Part shown: positions 1-8,596 of the stretch, piece by piece | Layout of the letters: every line of letters begins with the position of its first letter | Numbering within the stretch: position 1 is the first letter of the stretch | Assembly (NCBI GenBank): GCA_016702555.1 | Contig: JADJDV010000006.1 | Span: forward strand, 620,001-684,000 | Direction: 5' to 3' | Length of the DNA: 64,000 bases | Source: Burkholderiales bacterium | GTDB taxonomy: Bacteria > Pseudomonadota > Gammaproteobacteria > Burkholderiales > Burkholderiaceae_C | Notes under the pieces: model-generated | What the model was told of the DNA's origin: nothing | What the model saw: the letters and a program-made list of their open reading frames with translations, nothing else | Databases searched by the model: none | Translations under genes and position numbers: made by a program

Positions 1-860
1 GCCGCACCGGGCCGTGTTGCGAGGCGCTGGTGGCGGCTGGCTTGGGCAGGGTGGTGGCGTCGATTCAAGACCCGAACCCGCGTGTCTCTGGCCAGGGTTT
101 TGCGCGCTTGCGCGCGGCAGGCATCGAAGTGCTGGTGGGCCCGGGTGCCGAGGAATCGCGCGAACTGAACATCGGTTTTTTTAGCCGTATGCGGCGTGGC
201 CTGCCCTGGGTGCGCATGAAGGCAGCCAGTTCGCTCGATGGCCGCACGGCGTTGCCGAACGGCGCCAGCCAGTGGATCACCTCAGCCGAGGCGCGTGCCG
301 ATGGCCACGCCTGGCGCGCGCGGGCCGATGTGGTGCTGACCGGTATCGGCACCGTGCTGGACGACGACCCACGGCTGGACGTGCGCCTGGATGGCGTGAG
401 GCGCCAGCCGGTGCTGGCGATTGTCGACAGCCAGTTGCGCACGCCGCTGAATGCGCGCCTGTGGGAGGTGACCGCACGCGGCGTGCGCCTCTACGGTGCT
501 GTGGACGATGCCGCACGGCGGCGGGCGTTGATTGAGCGCGGCGCCGAGGTGGTGCTGCTGCCGGACGCGCACGGGCGGGTCGATCTGGCGGCGCTGCTGC
601 GCGATCTGGGTGGGCGCGAGGTGAACGAGGTGCACGTCGAGGCCGGGCACCGCCTCAATGGCGCGCTGCTGCGTGCGCGCCGGGTGGACGAGTTGCTGCT
701 GTACCAGGCGCCGCTGCTGCTGGGCGAGGGGCCGGGCATCGCCGCCCTGGGGGCGCTGGACACGCTGGCGGAAGGCTGGCGCTTCGAGTGGCACGAGGCG
801 CAGCGCGTGGGGTCCGATCTGCGCCTGCGGGCGCGCGCGCCGGGGCGCGAGGAACTCTGA
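1..860 (+). CDS. ribD: Riboflavin biosynthesis protein RibD, 3' part (5' end outside window)
   Basis: This is a partial gene whose reading frame is open from base 3 to the TGA at 858-860. The first residues, RTGPCCEALVAAG, match the end of the zinc-dependent deaminase domain (the GRTxPC-type cysteine cluster). The rest is the NADPH-dependent reductase domain, with the family motif MKAASSLDGRTAL at about 217-255. RibD deaminates and then reduces the pyrimidine intermediate in riboflavin synthesis in the cytoplasm. The start codon and any upstream FMN riboswitch lie outside the window. Confidence 0.95.
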   Translation, partial: RTGPCCEALVAAGLGRVVASIQDPNPRVSGQGFARLRAAGIEVLVGPGAEESRELNIGFFSRMRRGLPWVRMKAASSLDGRTALPNGASQWITSAEARADGHAWRARADVVLTGIGTVLDDDPRLDVRLDGVRRQPVLAIVDSQLRTPLNARLWEVTARGVRLYGAVDDAARRRALIERGAEVVLLPDAHGRVDLAALLRDLGGREVNEVHVEAGHRLNGALLRARRVDELLLYQAPLLLGEGPGIAALGALDTLAEGWRFEWHEAQRVGSDLRLRARAPGREEL

Positions 861-900
861 AGCTCACGGCGCCGCCGTGCCGCCAACCCGGGTTCTGTGC

Positions 901-1203
901 TTACTGGCCACCGTCTTTGGCCGGGCCGGTTGGACCGTCCTTGCCCTTCTTGTCGGTGTCGAGCACCGCCATCTGCATCGACACATCGAACAGGCGCACC
1001 TTGCTGGCGTAGTGGCGGTCCAGGCGCCACTCATCAAGGATCTGCATGGCCAGCTTGAACTGGGCGGCGTCTAGCAGGTAGAGGTCGGCGATGGGGAAGT
1101 CGGCTTCCGATTCCAGCGCCAGCACCAGGCGCGACAAGGTCTTGGCGTTGGCGTCGCCGGGTTTGCGTTCGATGAACTTGCGGGCTTCCTTGATGGCGCG
1201 CAT
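901..1203 (-). CDS. Small hypothetical protein (100 aa)
   Basis: I do not recognise a family. The protein is soluble, with no signal peptide or membrane segment. It is basic at the N-terminus (MRAIKEARKFIERKPG) and ends in a flexible Lys/Gly/Asp-rich tail. AAAGGA lies at a reasonable distance upstream of the ATG. It converges on ribD and is transcribed in the same direction as the two tRNA genes behind it. Normal codon use for the region and a good ribosome site make it a probable real gene. Confidence 0.6.
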   Translation of the reverse strand: MRAIKEARKFIERKPGDANAKTLSRLVLALESEADFPIADLYLLDAAQFKLAMQILDEWRLDRHYASKVRLFDVSMQMAVLDTDKKGKDGPTGPAKDGGQ

Positions 1204-1460
1204 GGGGTGGCAATCCTTTCGATGTCCTTATGGGGGCAGCGTACTGAGCAAAGCGCCGACGCAGTTGGCGCGTCGCCGCGATCCGGCGACGCGGGCGTTG
1301 TCCGGCACATTCCGGATCGGCGATGCTGCACTGCAGCAATTAACCGTGGCAACGGAACGCATGCTAGCCGATCGATGCACGCGCCGCTACCGCATCATTT
1401 GTTTGTCATAAAAGTGACATGAGGGGGTTGGTCCGCCGAGTGTTTTCGAATCCGGTCGGA

Positions 1461-1537
1461 TGGCCTGCCCGGCAGGACTCGAACCTGCGACCTGCTGCTT
1501 AGAAGGCAGCTGCTCTATCCAGTTGAGCTACGGGCAG
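1461..1537 (-). tRNA. tRNA-Arg (anticodon TCT)
   Basis: The minus strand folds into a full cloverleaf. Acceptor arms CTGCCCG and CGGGCAG pair over 7 bp, the anticodon stem is GCTGC/GCAGC around loop CTTCTAA (anticodon TCT), and the T-arm is GCAGG-TTCGAGT-CCTGC. The discriminator is G and CCA is encoded. It reads AGA, a rare codon in this GC-rich DNA. It lies only 7 bp after a terminator-like hairpin that follows tRNA-Pro. Confidence 0.97.
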
Positions 1538-1543
1538 ACGGAG

Positions 1544-1569
1544 AAAAAAGGCCCGACGTGGCGGGCCTT
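1544..1569 (-). terminator. Terminator-like hairpin between tRNA-Pro and tRNA-Arg
   Basis: On the minus strand an 8-bp stem (AAGGCCCG / CGGGCCTT) with a 6-base loop runs into six T residues, the form of a rho-independent terminator. tRNA-Arg begins 7 bases after it, leaving no room for a separate promoter. It may instead be a processing hairpin or an attenuator. Confidence 0.6.
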
Positions 1570-1583
1570 GATGCAAGAAAAAG

Positions 1584-1660
1584 TGGTCGGAGCGGCGGGA
1601 TTCGAACTCGCGACCCTCTGCTCCCAAAGCAGATGCGCTACCAGGCTGCGCTACGCTCCG
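1584..1660 (-). tRNA. tRNA-Pro (anticodon TGG)
   Basis: The minus strand begins CGGAGCG and ends CGCTCCG-A-CCA. The anticodon stem is TCTGC/GCAGA around loop TTTGGGA (anticodon TGG), and the D- and T-arms are normal. CCA is encoded. A possible -10 box (TAGAAT, 1672-1677) sits 11 bases upstream with no clear -35 box, so read-through from the glutathione transferase gene is also possible. Confidence 0.97.
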
Positions 1661-1688
1661 ACGAAGACGGCATTCTACCTTGCGGCGC

Positions 1689-2384
1689 CTAGCGCTTTTG
1701 GTACTGCGTGGCGCCGAACAGCACTTCCTTCTCGGCGTCGCTGCGTATCGGCTGGCGCAGCTCGGCCATCACGGCGACGCCACGCTGCACGGCGGGGCGG
1801 GCGCCGACGCGGTCGAACCAGGCCTTCAGCGCCGGGTAGTCGGCCCAGTCCATGCCCTGGTTCTCCCAGTTGCGCAGCCAGGGGTAGATGGCGATGTCGG
1901 CGATGCTGTAGTCGTCACCGGCGATCCAGGCGCCGGTGCGCTCGATGCGCTTGTCCATCACGCCGTACAGGCGCCGCCCTTCGTTGGTGTAGCGGTTGAT
2001 GCCGTAGGCGATGCGCTCGGGCGCGTAGATGCGGAAGTGGTTGGCCTGCCCCAGCATCGGGCCGACGCCGCCCACCTGGAACATCAGCCACTGCAGCATC
2101 TCGTACTTGCCGCGCGCGTCGGACGGCAGAAACTTGCCGGTCTTGTTGCCCAGGTAAAGCAGGATGGCGCCGGATTCGAAGAGGGTGATGGGCGCGCCAT
2201 CGGGGCCATCGGGGTCGACGATCGCCGGAATCTTGTTGTTCGGGCTGATGGCCAGGAAGTCGGGATCGAACTGGTCGCCCTTGCCGATATTGACGGGGGT
2301 GACGCGGTAGGGCAGGCCGCATTCCTCCAGCATGATGTGAATCTTGTGGCCGTTGGCCGTGGGCCAGGAGTAGACGTCGATCAT
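1689..2384 (-). CDS. Glutathione S-transferase, YfcG/nu-class-like
   Basis: The 231-aa protein has an N-terminal thioredoxin-like domain starting MIDVYSWPTANGHKI, with the YfcG-type NNKIPAIVDPDG cis-proline loop and ESGAILLYL. The all-helical C-terminal domain contains the N-capping region DDYSIADIAIYPW. Such enzymes bind glutathione or GSSG and reduce disulfides or peroxides in the cytosol. The ATG at 2384 has AAGGAG 7 bases upstream and fits the family length; the longer open frame upstream is chance. Substrate is unknown. Confidence 0.9.
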   Translation of the reverse strand: MIDVYSWPTANGHKIHIMLEECGLPYRVTPVNIGKGDQFDPDFLAISPNNKIPAIVDPDGPDGAPITLFESGAILLYLGNKTGKFLPSDARGKYEMLQWLMFQVGGVGPMLGQANHFRIYAPERIAYGINRYTNEGRRLYGVMDKRIERTGAWIAGDDYSIADIAIYPWLRNWENQGMDWADYPALKAWFDRVGARPAVQRGVAVMAELRQPIRSDAEKEVLFGATQYQKR

Positions 2385-2512
2385 GGTCGGGCTCCTTGTA
2401 GAACGTCGATGGGTCAAGCGCCGATTGTGGCGCCTGCACGCGTCGAGCAAGAAAAACGGCGCGGCGACCGGAGGGGCCACCGCGCCTGCGAACGGGCAAC
2501 GCGTGCCGTCGA

Positions 2513-3772
2513 TCAGCTGCCGCGCGTGACGGGCATCTCCACTTCCTTGGCGCTCACCGCGTGCTTGGCCAGCTCCAGCTTGGCGAGCGCATTGCGGTGC
2601 ACCTCGTCGGGGCCATCGGCGAAGCGCAGCGTGCGCTGGTGCGCGTAGCTGTAGGCGAGCGGGAAGTCCTGGCTGATGCCGGCGCCGCCGTGCGCCTGCA
2701 TGGCCCAGTCGATGATGCGGGTCGACATGTTGGGCGCGACGATCTTGATCATGGCGATCTCGGCCTGCGCGACCTTGTTGCCCACCGTGTCCATCATGTA
2801 GGCGGCCTTCAGCGTCAGCAGGCGGGCCTGTTCGATCATGCAGCGCGATTCGGCGATGCGCTCGCGCCACACGCCCTGCTCGGAGATGCGGCGGCCGAAG
2901 GCGGTGCGGCTGTTCAGGCGCTGGCACATCAGCTCCAGCGCGCGCTCGGCGGCGCCGATGCTGCGCATGCAGTGGTGGATGCGGCCCGGGCCCAGGCGCC
3001 CCTGCGCGATGGCGAAGCCCTGGCCTTCGCCCACCAGCAGGTTGCCCACCGGCACGCGCACGTCTTTCAGCTCGACTTCCATGTGGCCGTGCGGCGCGTC
3101 ATCCCAGCCGAACACGTTCAGCGCGCGGATCACCTTGACGCCCTTGGCGTTGGAGGGCACCAGGATCATCGACTGCTGCGAATGGCGCGCTGCCTCGGGG
3201 TCGGTCTTGCCCATCACGATGTAGACGGCGCAGCGTGGGTCGCCGGCGCCCGACGACCACCACTTGCGGCCGTTGATCACGTACTCGTCGCCCTCGCGCC
3301 GCATCGAGCATTCGATGTTGGTGGCATCCGACGAGGCCACGGCCGGCTCGGTCATCAGGAAGGCCGAGCGGATCTCGCCCTTGAGCAGCGGCTCCAGCCA
3401 CTCGTCCTTGTTGGCCTCGGTGCCGTAGCGCTCGATGGTTTCCATGTTGCCGGTGTCGGGTGCCGAACAGTTGAACACCTCGGGCGCCCAGGGCACGCGG
3501 CCCATGATCTCGCACAGCGGCGCGTATTCGAGGTTGGAGAGGCCCTCGGGCGCGCGCGGCGACTGGGGCAGGAACAGGTTCCACAGGCCGGCGGCGCGCG
3601 CCTTGGGTTTCAGCTCTTCGACTATTTTTGTCGGCACCCAGGCGTTGCCCTTGGCGCGGTTGGTGGCGACCTCGTCGTAGTAGGTGTTCTCGTTCGGGTA
3701 GATGTGCTCGTCCATGAAGGCCAGCAGCCTGGCCTGCATCTCCCTGACCTTGGGGCTGTAGTCGAATTCCAT
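2513..3772 (-). CDS. Acyl-CoA dehydrogenase, ACAD10/11-like
   Basis: This is a 419-aa flavoprotein of the acyl-CoA dehydrogenase superfamily. Visible features are the FAD-binding stretch FLMTEPAVASSDATN, the middle-domain motif INGRKWWSSGAGDP and the C-terminal QAHGGAGISQD and FADGPDEVH motifs. The ATG at 3772 follows AAGGAG. The kinase-like gene lies directly upstream, 62 bp away in the same direction. In mammals ACAD10 and ACAD11 fuse these two domains, and in Pseudomonas putida separate LvaA/LvaC-type proteins process 4-hydroxyacyl-CoA. I infer a similar role here; the true substrate is not shown by sequence. Confidence 0.92.
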   Translation of the reverse strand: MEFDYSPKVREMQARLLAFMDEHIYPNENTYYDEVATNRAKGNAWVPTKIVEELKPKARAAGLWNLFLPQSPRAPEGLSNLEYAPLCEIMGRVPWAPEVFNCSAPDTGNMETIERYGTEANKDEWLEPLLKGEIRSAFLMTEPAVASSDATNIECSMRREGDEYVINGRKWWSSGAGDPRCAVYIVMGKTDPEAARHSQQSMILVPSNAKGVKVIRALNVFGWDDAPHGHMEVELKDVRVPVGNLLVGEGQGFAIAQGRLGPGRIHHCMRSIGAAERALELMCQRLNSRTAFGRRISEQGVWRERIAESRCMIEQARLLTLKAAYMMDTVGNKVAQAEIAMIKIVAPNMSTRIIDWAMQAHGGAGISQDFPLAYSYAHQRTLRFADGPDEVHRNALAKLELAKHAVSAKEVEMPVTRGS

Positions 3773-3834
3773 GTCTTCTCCTTCTGTTCTCAGATTGGAA
3801 AGTCCGCCAGCGCTTGTCTGGCGGGTGGTGGCAG

Positions 3835-4920
3835 CTAGGCTTTTTGAGCAAACTTCCAGGCCAGCTCGGCCATGGGCCTGGCGCCCGCGCCGCTGGCCTT
3901 GGCCTGCGCGCTGCTGGCGGTGCCGGCTAGGGCCCGCTTGGCGATGCCTTGCAGGATGGCGGCGATGCGGAACATGTTGTAGGCCAGGTAGAAATTCCAG
4001 TCGGGTGCCAGCGCCTGGGGCGTGGTGAAGCCGGTGCGCTCGCAATAGCGGCGGATGTAGTCCTGCTCGGACGGGATGCCCAGGCTTTGCACATCGACGC
4101 CGCCAATGCCGCGGAAGGTGCCCGGCGGAATGTGCCAGGCCATGCAGTGGTAGCTGAAGTCGGCCAGCGGATGCCCCAGGGTGGAGAGCTCCCAATCCAG
4201 CACGGCCAGCACGCGCGGCTCGCTGGGGTGGAAGATCACGTTGTCGAGCCGGTAGTCGCCGTGCACGATGGAGGTCAGGCCTTCGTCCCTGGCCGCCGCC
4301 GGGATGTTGGCGGGCAGCCATTCGATCAGGCGGTCCATCGCGGGGATGGGCTGGGTGACGCTGGCGACGTACTGCTTGCTCCAACGGCCGATCTGGCGCT
4401 CGAAGTAGTTGCCGGGCCGCCCGTAATTTTCCAGCCCGCGCGCCTTGTAGTCGACCTTGTGCAAGGCGGCGATGACGCGGTTCATCTCGTCATAGATGGC
4501 GGCGCGCTCGTCGTTGCCCACGCCCGGCAGGGTCTGGTCCCACAGCACGCGGCCCTGCACGAACTCCATCACGTAGAAGGCGCGGCCGATGACGGATTCG
4601 TCGTCGCACAGCGCGTGCATCCGGGCGACCGGCACGTCGGTGCCGGCCAGGCCGCTCATCACCGCGAACTCGCGCTCAATGGCGTGCGCCGAGGGCAGCA
4701 GCTTGGCGACCGGGCCCGGCTTGGCGCGCATGACGTAGCTTTTCGCGGGCGTGATGAGCTTGTAGGTCGGGTTGGACTGGCCGCCCTTGAACATCTCCAC
4801 GCTCAAGGGACCGGCAAAGCCATCGAGGTGTTGTTCCAGCCAGGCGGTCAGCGCGGCGGTGTCGAAGGCGTGCGTTTCCGAAACAGGCCGCGTGCCAATG
4901 AATTGGTCGGTGTTGCTCAT
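3835..4920 (-). CDS. Aminoglycoside phosphotransferase-fold kinase (ACAD10/11 kinase-domain-like)
   Basis: The 361-aa protein has the APH/choline kinase fold. It contains the nucleotide-loop region MFKGGQSNPTYKL, the catalytic loop HGDYRLDNVIF with its Asp and Asn, and the metal-binding DWELSTLGHPLADF. It is not an antibiotic-resistance enzyme by context, because it is paired with an acyl-CoA dehydrogenase just downstream. By analogy with LvaA and the ACAD10/11 kinase domain it probably phosphorylates a hydroxyacyl-CoA. The ATG at 4920 is the family start, but its ribosome site is weak. Confidence 0.9.
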   Translation of the reverse strand: MSNTDQFIGTRPVSETHAFDTAALTAWLEQHLDGFAGPLSVEMFKGGQSNPTYKLITPAKSYVMRAKPGPVAKLLPSAHAIEREFAVMSGLAGTDVPVARMHALCDDESVIGRAFYVMEFVQGRVLWDQTLPGVGNDERAAIYDEMNRVIAALHKVDYKARGLENYGRPGNYFERQIGRWSKQYVASVTQPIPAMDRLIEWLPANIPAAARDEGLTSIVHGDYRLDNVIFHPSEPRVLAVLDWELSTLGHPLADFSYHCMAWHIPPGTFRGIGGVDVQSLGIPSEQDYIRRYCERTGFTTPQALAPDWNFYLAYNMFRIAAILQGIAKRALAGTASSAQAKASGAGARPMAELAWKFAQKA

Positions 4921-5080
4921 GTCAATGGCGCTTCAGGGCGCAGCAAGAAAAGAAGGCCGCGCAGCAGGCCGGCAAATGGCGGCGGAGCAAGCCAGATGGG
5001 AACGCCGTGGCCGGACCTGCGCCGGCCATTGGCGTTGTCCCCCTCTGGGGGAAGGCGCCGCAGGCGTCTCAGGGGGTGCA

Positions 5081-5797
5081 TCAATCCTCTTGACCAATCG
5101 CAATCAGCGCCTGCCGATCGCACACCACCAGGCCGGCCGATTCGATGCGGATGATGCCCTCGCGCTCCATCGTTTTCAGCTCCTGGTTGACGCGCTGGCG
5201 CGAGGCGCCCAGCAATTGCGCCAGTTCTTCCTGCGCCAGTTGCAGGGTGATGCGCCACTCGTCGTCCGACGACAAGCTGGGCACGCCGTAGCTGCGCACC
5301 AGGTGACCGAGTTGCTTGGCCAGGCGTGCGCGCAGCGGCAGGGTGTTGAGGTCTTCCACCTGCCCGAACAGCAGGCGGATGCGGCGCGCCTGCAGCTTGA
5401 GCAGCGCTTCGTACAGCTCGGAATGCGCCGCCAGAATCTTCTGGAAATCGGCGCGCGCCACGCACAGGATGGTGGTCGGGCCATGCGCATACGCATCGTG
5501 CGTGCGCCGATCGCCGTCGAACATGGCGACGTCGCCAAACCAGATGCCCGGCTCCACGTAAGTCAGCGTGATCTGCTTGCCCGTGAGCGTGGTCGAACTG
5601 ACGCGCACCGCACCCCGGGCACAGGCGATCCATTGCTCCGGCGGCTCGCCGCGAGCGCAGATGAGGTCGCCGTCCTGATAGCGTTTGACGTAGGCGCATC
5701 GAAGAATGTCGTGTCGAAGCGAGGGCGAAAGGGAGCAGAACCAGCGACCCTGGTTGATCGCTGTGCGTTCCTCCATGGTAAGAATGGGGTCGTCCAT
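5081..5797 (-). CDS. Crp/Fnr-family transcriptional regulator
   Basis: The 238-aa protein has an N-terminal cyclic-nucleotide-binding-type beta-barrel (DGDLICARGEPPEQW and GIWFGDVAMFDGDRR), a long dimer helix, and a C-terminal helix-turn-helix (LAQEELAQLLGASRQRVNQE). There is no FNR-type N-terminal cysteine cluster, so oxygen sensing by an Fe-S cluster is unlikely. It sits 160 bp upstream of the kinase/dehydrogenase pair in the same orientation and may control it. The effector is unknown. Confidence 0.9.
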   Translation of the reverse strand: MDDPILTMEERTAINQGRWFCSLSPSLRHDILRCAYVKRYQDGDLICARGEPPEQWIACARGAVRVSSTTLTGKQITLTYVEPGIWFGDVAMFDGDRRTHDAYAHGPTTILCVARADFQKILAAHSELYEALLKLQARRIRLLFGQVEDLNTLPLRARLAKQLGHLVRSYGVPSLSSDDEWRITLQLAQEELAQLLGASRQRVNQELKTMEREGIIRIESAGLVVCDRQALIAIGQED

Positions 5798-6003
5798 GGG
5801 CTGTCTTATGGGTGACTACGAAGCATCGGATTGTCGCCCGGGGGACGAGCGGCGGATGACGAATGACTTCACCGCTGCGCGGCGGCGATGACAAATGACG
5901 AATGTGATCGGTTGGCGTCAACGACGGGCGAGGGCGTTGCGCGGCGTGCGGTGCCTTGTCATGGCGACGCGGCAGCCGTCACCCGCGCGCCGCGAATCAT
6001 TTG

Positions 6004-6783
6004 TTATTCGTAGCGCGGCACCTGCTTGGCCAGAAACGCCGCGATGCCGATGCCGCCGTTGGGGTGGTGCAGGTTCTTCACGAAATGATCGCGCTCCAGC
6101 GCCAGCTGCGTGGGCAGGTCATTGGCGCTGGCTTCGCTGATCAGCTCCTTGATGCTGGCCAGCACGTTGGGTGCTCGTGCGCCCAGCTTGTCGGCCCAGT
6201 CGAGCGCGGTGCCACGTGCCTGGCCGGCATCGCACAGGCGGTTCACCACGCCCAGCTCGTGCAGGCGCTGCGCGCCGATGCGCTCACCGGCCATCAGCAA
6301 CTCGCTCACCAGCTGGCGCGGCAGCGCGGTGCCCAGGCTCCAGCTGCCGCCGCCGTCGGGCGACAGCGCCACGCTGCTGTAGGCCATGACGAACACGGCG
6401 TTGCGTGCGGCCACGATCAGATCGCAGGCCAGCGCCAGAGAAAAGCCGGCGCCGGCGGCCGGCCCTTCGACCGCGGCGATCACGGGCTTGGGAAAGGTGC
6501 GGATGGCCTCGATCCAGTTGTGCAGGCCCTCGATGCTTTGCGCCTGCACCTCGGGCGGTTTCTGGCGGTTCGCCTGCAGGCGCTGCAGGTTGCCACCGGC
6601 GCAGAAGGTGTCGCCCTCGCCGGTCAGCACCACGCAGCGCACCTCGGCGCTGGTTTCGGCCACGTTCAGGGCCTCGACGCCGGCGGCGTACATCTCGGGG
6701 CCGAGCGCGTTGCGATGCTCGGGGTTGCTGATGGTCAGCACCATGGTGCTGCCCTCGAAGGTGCTGCGCAGTTCGGCGGCCAT
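6004..6783 (-). CDS. Enoyl-CoA hydratase/isomerase family protein
   Basis: This 259-aa crotonase-fold enzyme has the first oxyanion-hole segment FCAGGNLQRL and the second, EGPAAGAGFSLALACDLIVA, followed by SPDGGGSW. It hydrates or isomerises an enoyl-CoA in beta-oxidation or aromatic ring degradation. It is co-oriented with, and 10 bp after, a small acidic gene that itself follows the 3-hydroxyacyl-CoA dehydrogenase, so hydratase and dehydrogenase probably share a transcript. Confidence 0.9.
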   Translation of the reverse strand: MAAELRSTFEGSTMVLTISNPEHRNALGPEMYAAGVEALNVAETSAEVRCVVLTGEGDTFCAGGNLQRLQANRQKPPEVQAQSIEGLHNWIEAIRTFPKPVIAAVEGPAAGAGFSLALACDLIVAARNAVFVMAYSSVALSPDGGGSWSLGTALPRQLVSELLMAGERIGAQRLHELGVVNRLCDAGQARGTALDWADKLGARAPNVLASIKELISEASANDLPTQLALERDHFVKNLHHPNGGIGIAAFLAKQVPRYE

Positions 6784-6793
6784 GGCGTGGTGT

Positions 6794-7030
6794 CTACTCG
6801 GGCGTGGACGGATCGCCGTCGGCGCCCGGTGCGGACTCGGCCTGGCGGGCGAGTTCCTCGTCGCTGACCGGCGGCAACCGCTCCAGCTCGTCGAGTTCGC
6901 GCAGTTCCTCGGCGCTGTGACCGGACTGTTCCAGCACCACGCGGTCGATCTCGGCCTGCAGCAGCGCGTCGGGGTTGGCGATCACGCCTTGCGGCTTGGC
7001 GGCGGCGTCCTCTGGAGCGGGTGCGTTCAT
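6794..7030 (-). CDS. Small acidic hypothetical protein (78 aa)
   Basis: I recognise no family. The protein is strongly acidic and rich in Glu, Asp, Pro and Ala (for example SAEELRELDELERLPP), with no membrane segment or signal. Its ATG lies one base after the stop of the 3-hydroxyacyl-CoA dehydrogenase gene, and the next gene starts 10 bp after its stop. This tight packing suggests translational coupling and a real gene. The order is dehydrogenase, small protein, hydratase. Confidence 0.6.
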   Translation of the reverse strand: MNAPAPEDAAAKPQGVIANPDALLQAEIDRVVLEQSGHSAEELRELDELERLPPVSDEELARQAESAPGADGDPSTPE

Positions 7031-7031
7031 G

Positions 7032-8555
7032 TCACGCCTCCTCGTGCAGCAGGCTCAGGCCGATGGCGCCGCGCCGGCGCAGCCAGGGGCTGGGGCGGTA
7101 GCGCGGATCGCCGTACACGGTCTGCAGGTTGAACAGCACTTCCAGCACGTTGGCGGGGCCGTATTTGTCGCCCATGGCCAGCGGCCCCAGCGGATAACCC
7201 AGGCCCAGGGTGACGGCGGTTTCCAGATCCTGCGGGCTGCACACGCGCTGCTGGCATATGTCGGCGGCGATGTTGACGATGGTTGCCACCACGCGCTGCG
7301 TGACGAAGCCGCCCGAGTCGCGGATCACGCTCACCGCCTTGCCGTCCCTGGCGAACAGCGCGTGCGCGGCGTCGCGCATGTCGCTGCGCGTGGCCGGATT
7401 GGTGGCCAGCACGCGGCGCTTGGTGGCCTTGTCTTCGATCAGCATGTCGATGCCGAGGGTGCGCGCAGGGTCAAGCCGCTCGACCACCGCCACCGTGGTC
7501 ACGTCGAAGCCCAGCGGCGCCACCAGCGTCAGCGCTTGCGGCGAGGGCGACTGGCCGGTCTCGATCTTGGCGCCTAGGTCTTTCAGCAACTGGTACAGCT
7601 CGGCGCGGCGTGCGGCGCGGGTGGAGACCCACACGGGCGGGATATCACCCACTGGCGGCACCGCCGGCTCGGCAGCAATTTGCGCCGCGCCGTCGACGTA
7701 GCGGTAAAAGCCGTCGCCCACCTTCTTGCCCACCACGCCGCCGGCCAGGCGCTGCGCGGTGATCACGCTGGGGCGAAAGCGCGGCTCGTCGTAGTACTGG
7801 CGGTAGATGGATTCCATCACCGGGTGCGAGACATCCAGCGCGGTCAGGTCGAACAGCTCGAACGGCCCGAGGCGAAAGCCGACCTGGTCTTTCAGGATGC
7901 GGTCGATGGTGGCGAAATCGGCCACACCCTCGCTCACGATGCGCAGCGCCTCGGTGCCGTAGCCGCGGCCCGCGTGGTTGACGATGAAGCCAGGGGTGTC
8001 GCCCGCCTGCACCGGCGTGTGGCCCATCTGGCGCGCGTATTCGGCCAGCGCCTGGCACACCGCCGGGTCGGTCTTGAGGCCGGCGATGCATTCCACCACC
8101 TTCATCAGCGGCACCGGGTTGAAGAAGTGGTAGCCGGCGAACTGCTGCGGGCGTTTCAGGCCCGCCCCGATGGCGGTGACCGACAGCGACGAGGTGTTGC
8201 TGGCCAGTACGGCGCCGGGTCCAACGATGCCTTCCAGCTCGCCGAACAGCTTTTGCTTGACGTCCAGCCGCTCGACGATGGCCTCGATCACCAAATCGCA
8301 GCCGGCCAGATCGGCCAGCGCGGCGGCGGGTTTCAATCGTTCTTTTTGCGCGGCGGCGGCGTCGGCTGTGAGGCGGCCTTTCTCGACCAGCCGGTCCCAT
8401 TGCGCGCCGACGGAATCGCGCGCCTTGGCGATGGCGTCCGGCTGAGTGTCGAACAGCAGCACGGTACTGCCGGCCTGGGCGGCGATCTGCGCAATGCCGC
8501 GCCCCATGGCGCCGGTGCCGACGATGCCGACGGTTTTGAAACGGGGAGTGTCCAT
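7032..8555 (-). CDS. paaH: 3-hydroxyacyl-CoA dehydrogenase, PaaH-like
   Basis: The 507-aa enzyme has the N-terminal Rossmann motif VGIVGTGAMGRGIAQIAA, the catalytic-region motifs SNTSSLSVTAIG and HFFNPVPLMKVVE, and duplicated C-terminal helical domains (FIVNHAGRGYGTEAL and a second, more divergent copy). That length is typical of PaaH/PaaC, which oxidise 3-hydroxyadipyl-CoA with NAD in phenylacetate breakdown. No other paa genes are in view, so a general fatty acyl role is possible. The symbol is by similarity only. Confidence 0.88.
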   Translation of the reverse strand: MDTPRFKTVGIVGTGAMGRGIAQIAAQAGSTVLLFDTQPDAIAKARDSVGAQWDRLVEKGRLTADAAAAQKERLKPAAALADLAGCDLVIEAIVERLDVKQKLFGELEGIVGPGAVLASNTSSLSVTAIGAGLKRPQQFAGYHFFNPVPLMKVVECIAGLKTDPAVCQALAEYARQMGHTPVQAGDTPGFIVNHAGRGYGTEALRIVSEGVADFATIDRILKDQVGFRLGPFELFDLTALDVSHPVMESIYRQYYDEPRFRPSVITAQRLAGGVVGKKVGDGFYRYVDGAAQIAAEPAVPPVGDIPPVWVSTRAARRAELYQLLKDLGAKIETGQSPSPQALTLVAPLGFDVTTVAVVERLDPARTLGIDMLIEDKATKRRVLATNPATRSDMRDAAHALFARDGKAVSVIRDSGGFVTQRVVATIVNIAADICQQRVCSPQDLETAVTLGLGYPLGPLAMGDKYGPANVLEVLFNLQTVYGDPRYRPSPWLRRRGAIGLSLLHEEA

Positions 8556-8596
8556 GACGGCGCATTATGGTGCAGCGCCCGTCGCGTGGCCCACCT

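Noticed and set aside
3835..4920. Antibiotic (aminoglycoside) resistance gene
   Set aside because: The APH fold is shared by many kinases, and the acyl-CoA dehydrogenase neighbour points to acyl-CoA metabolism.
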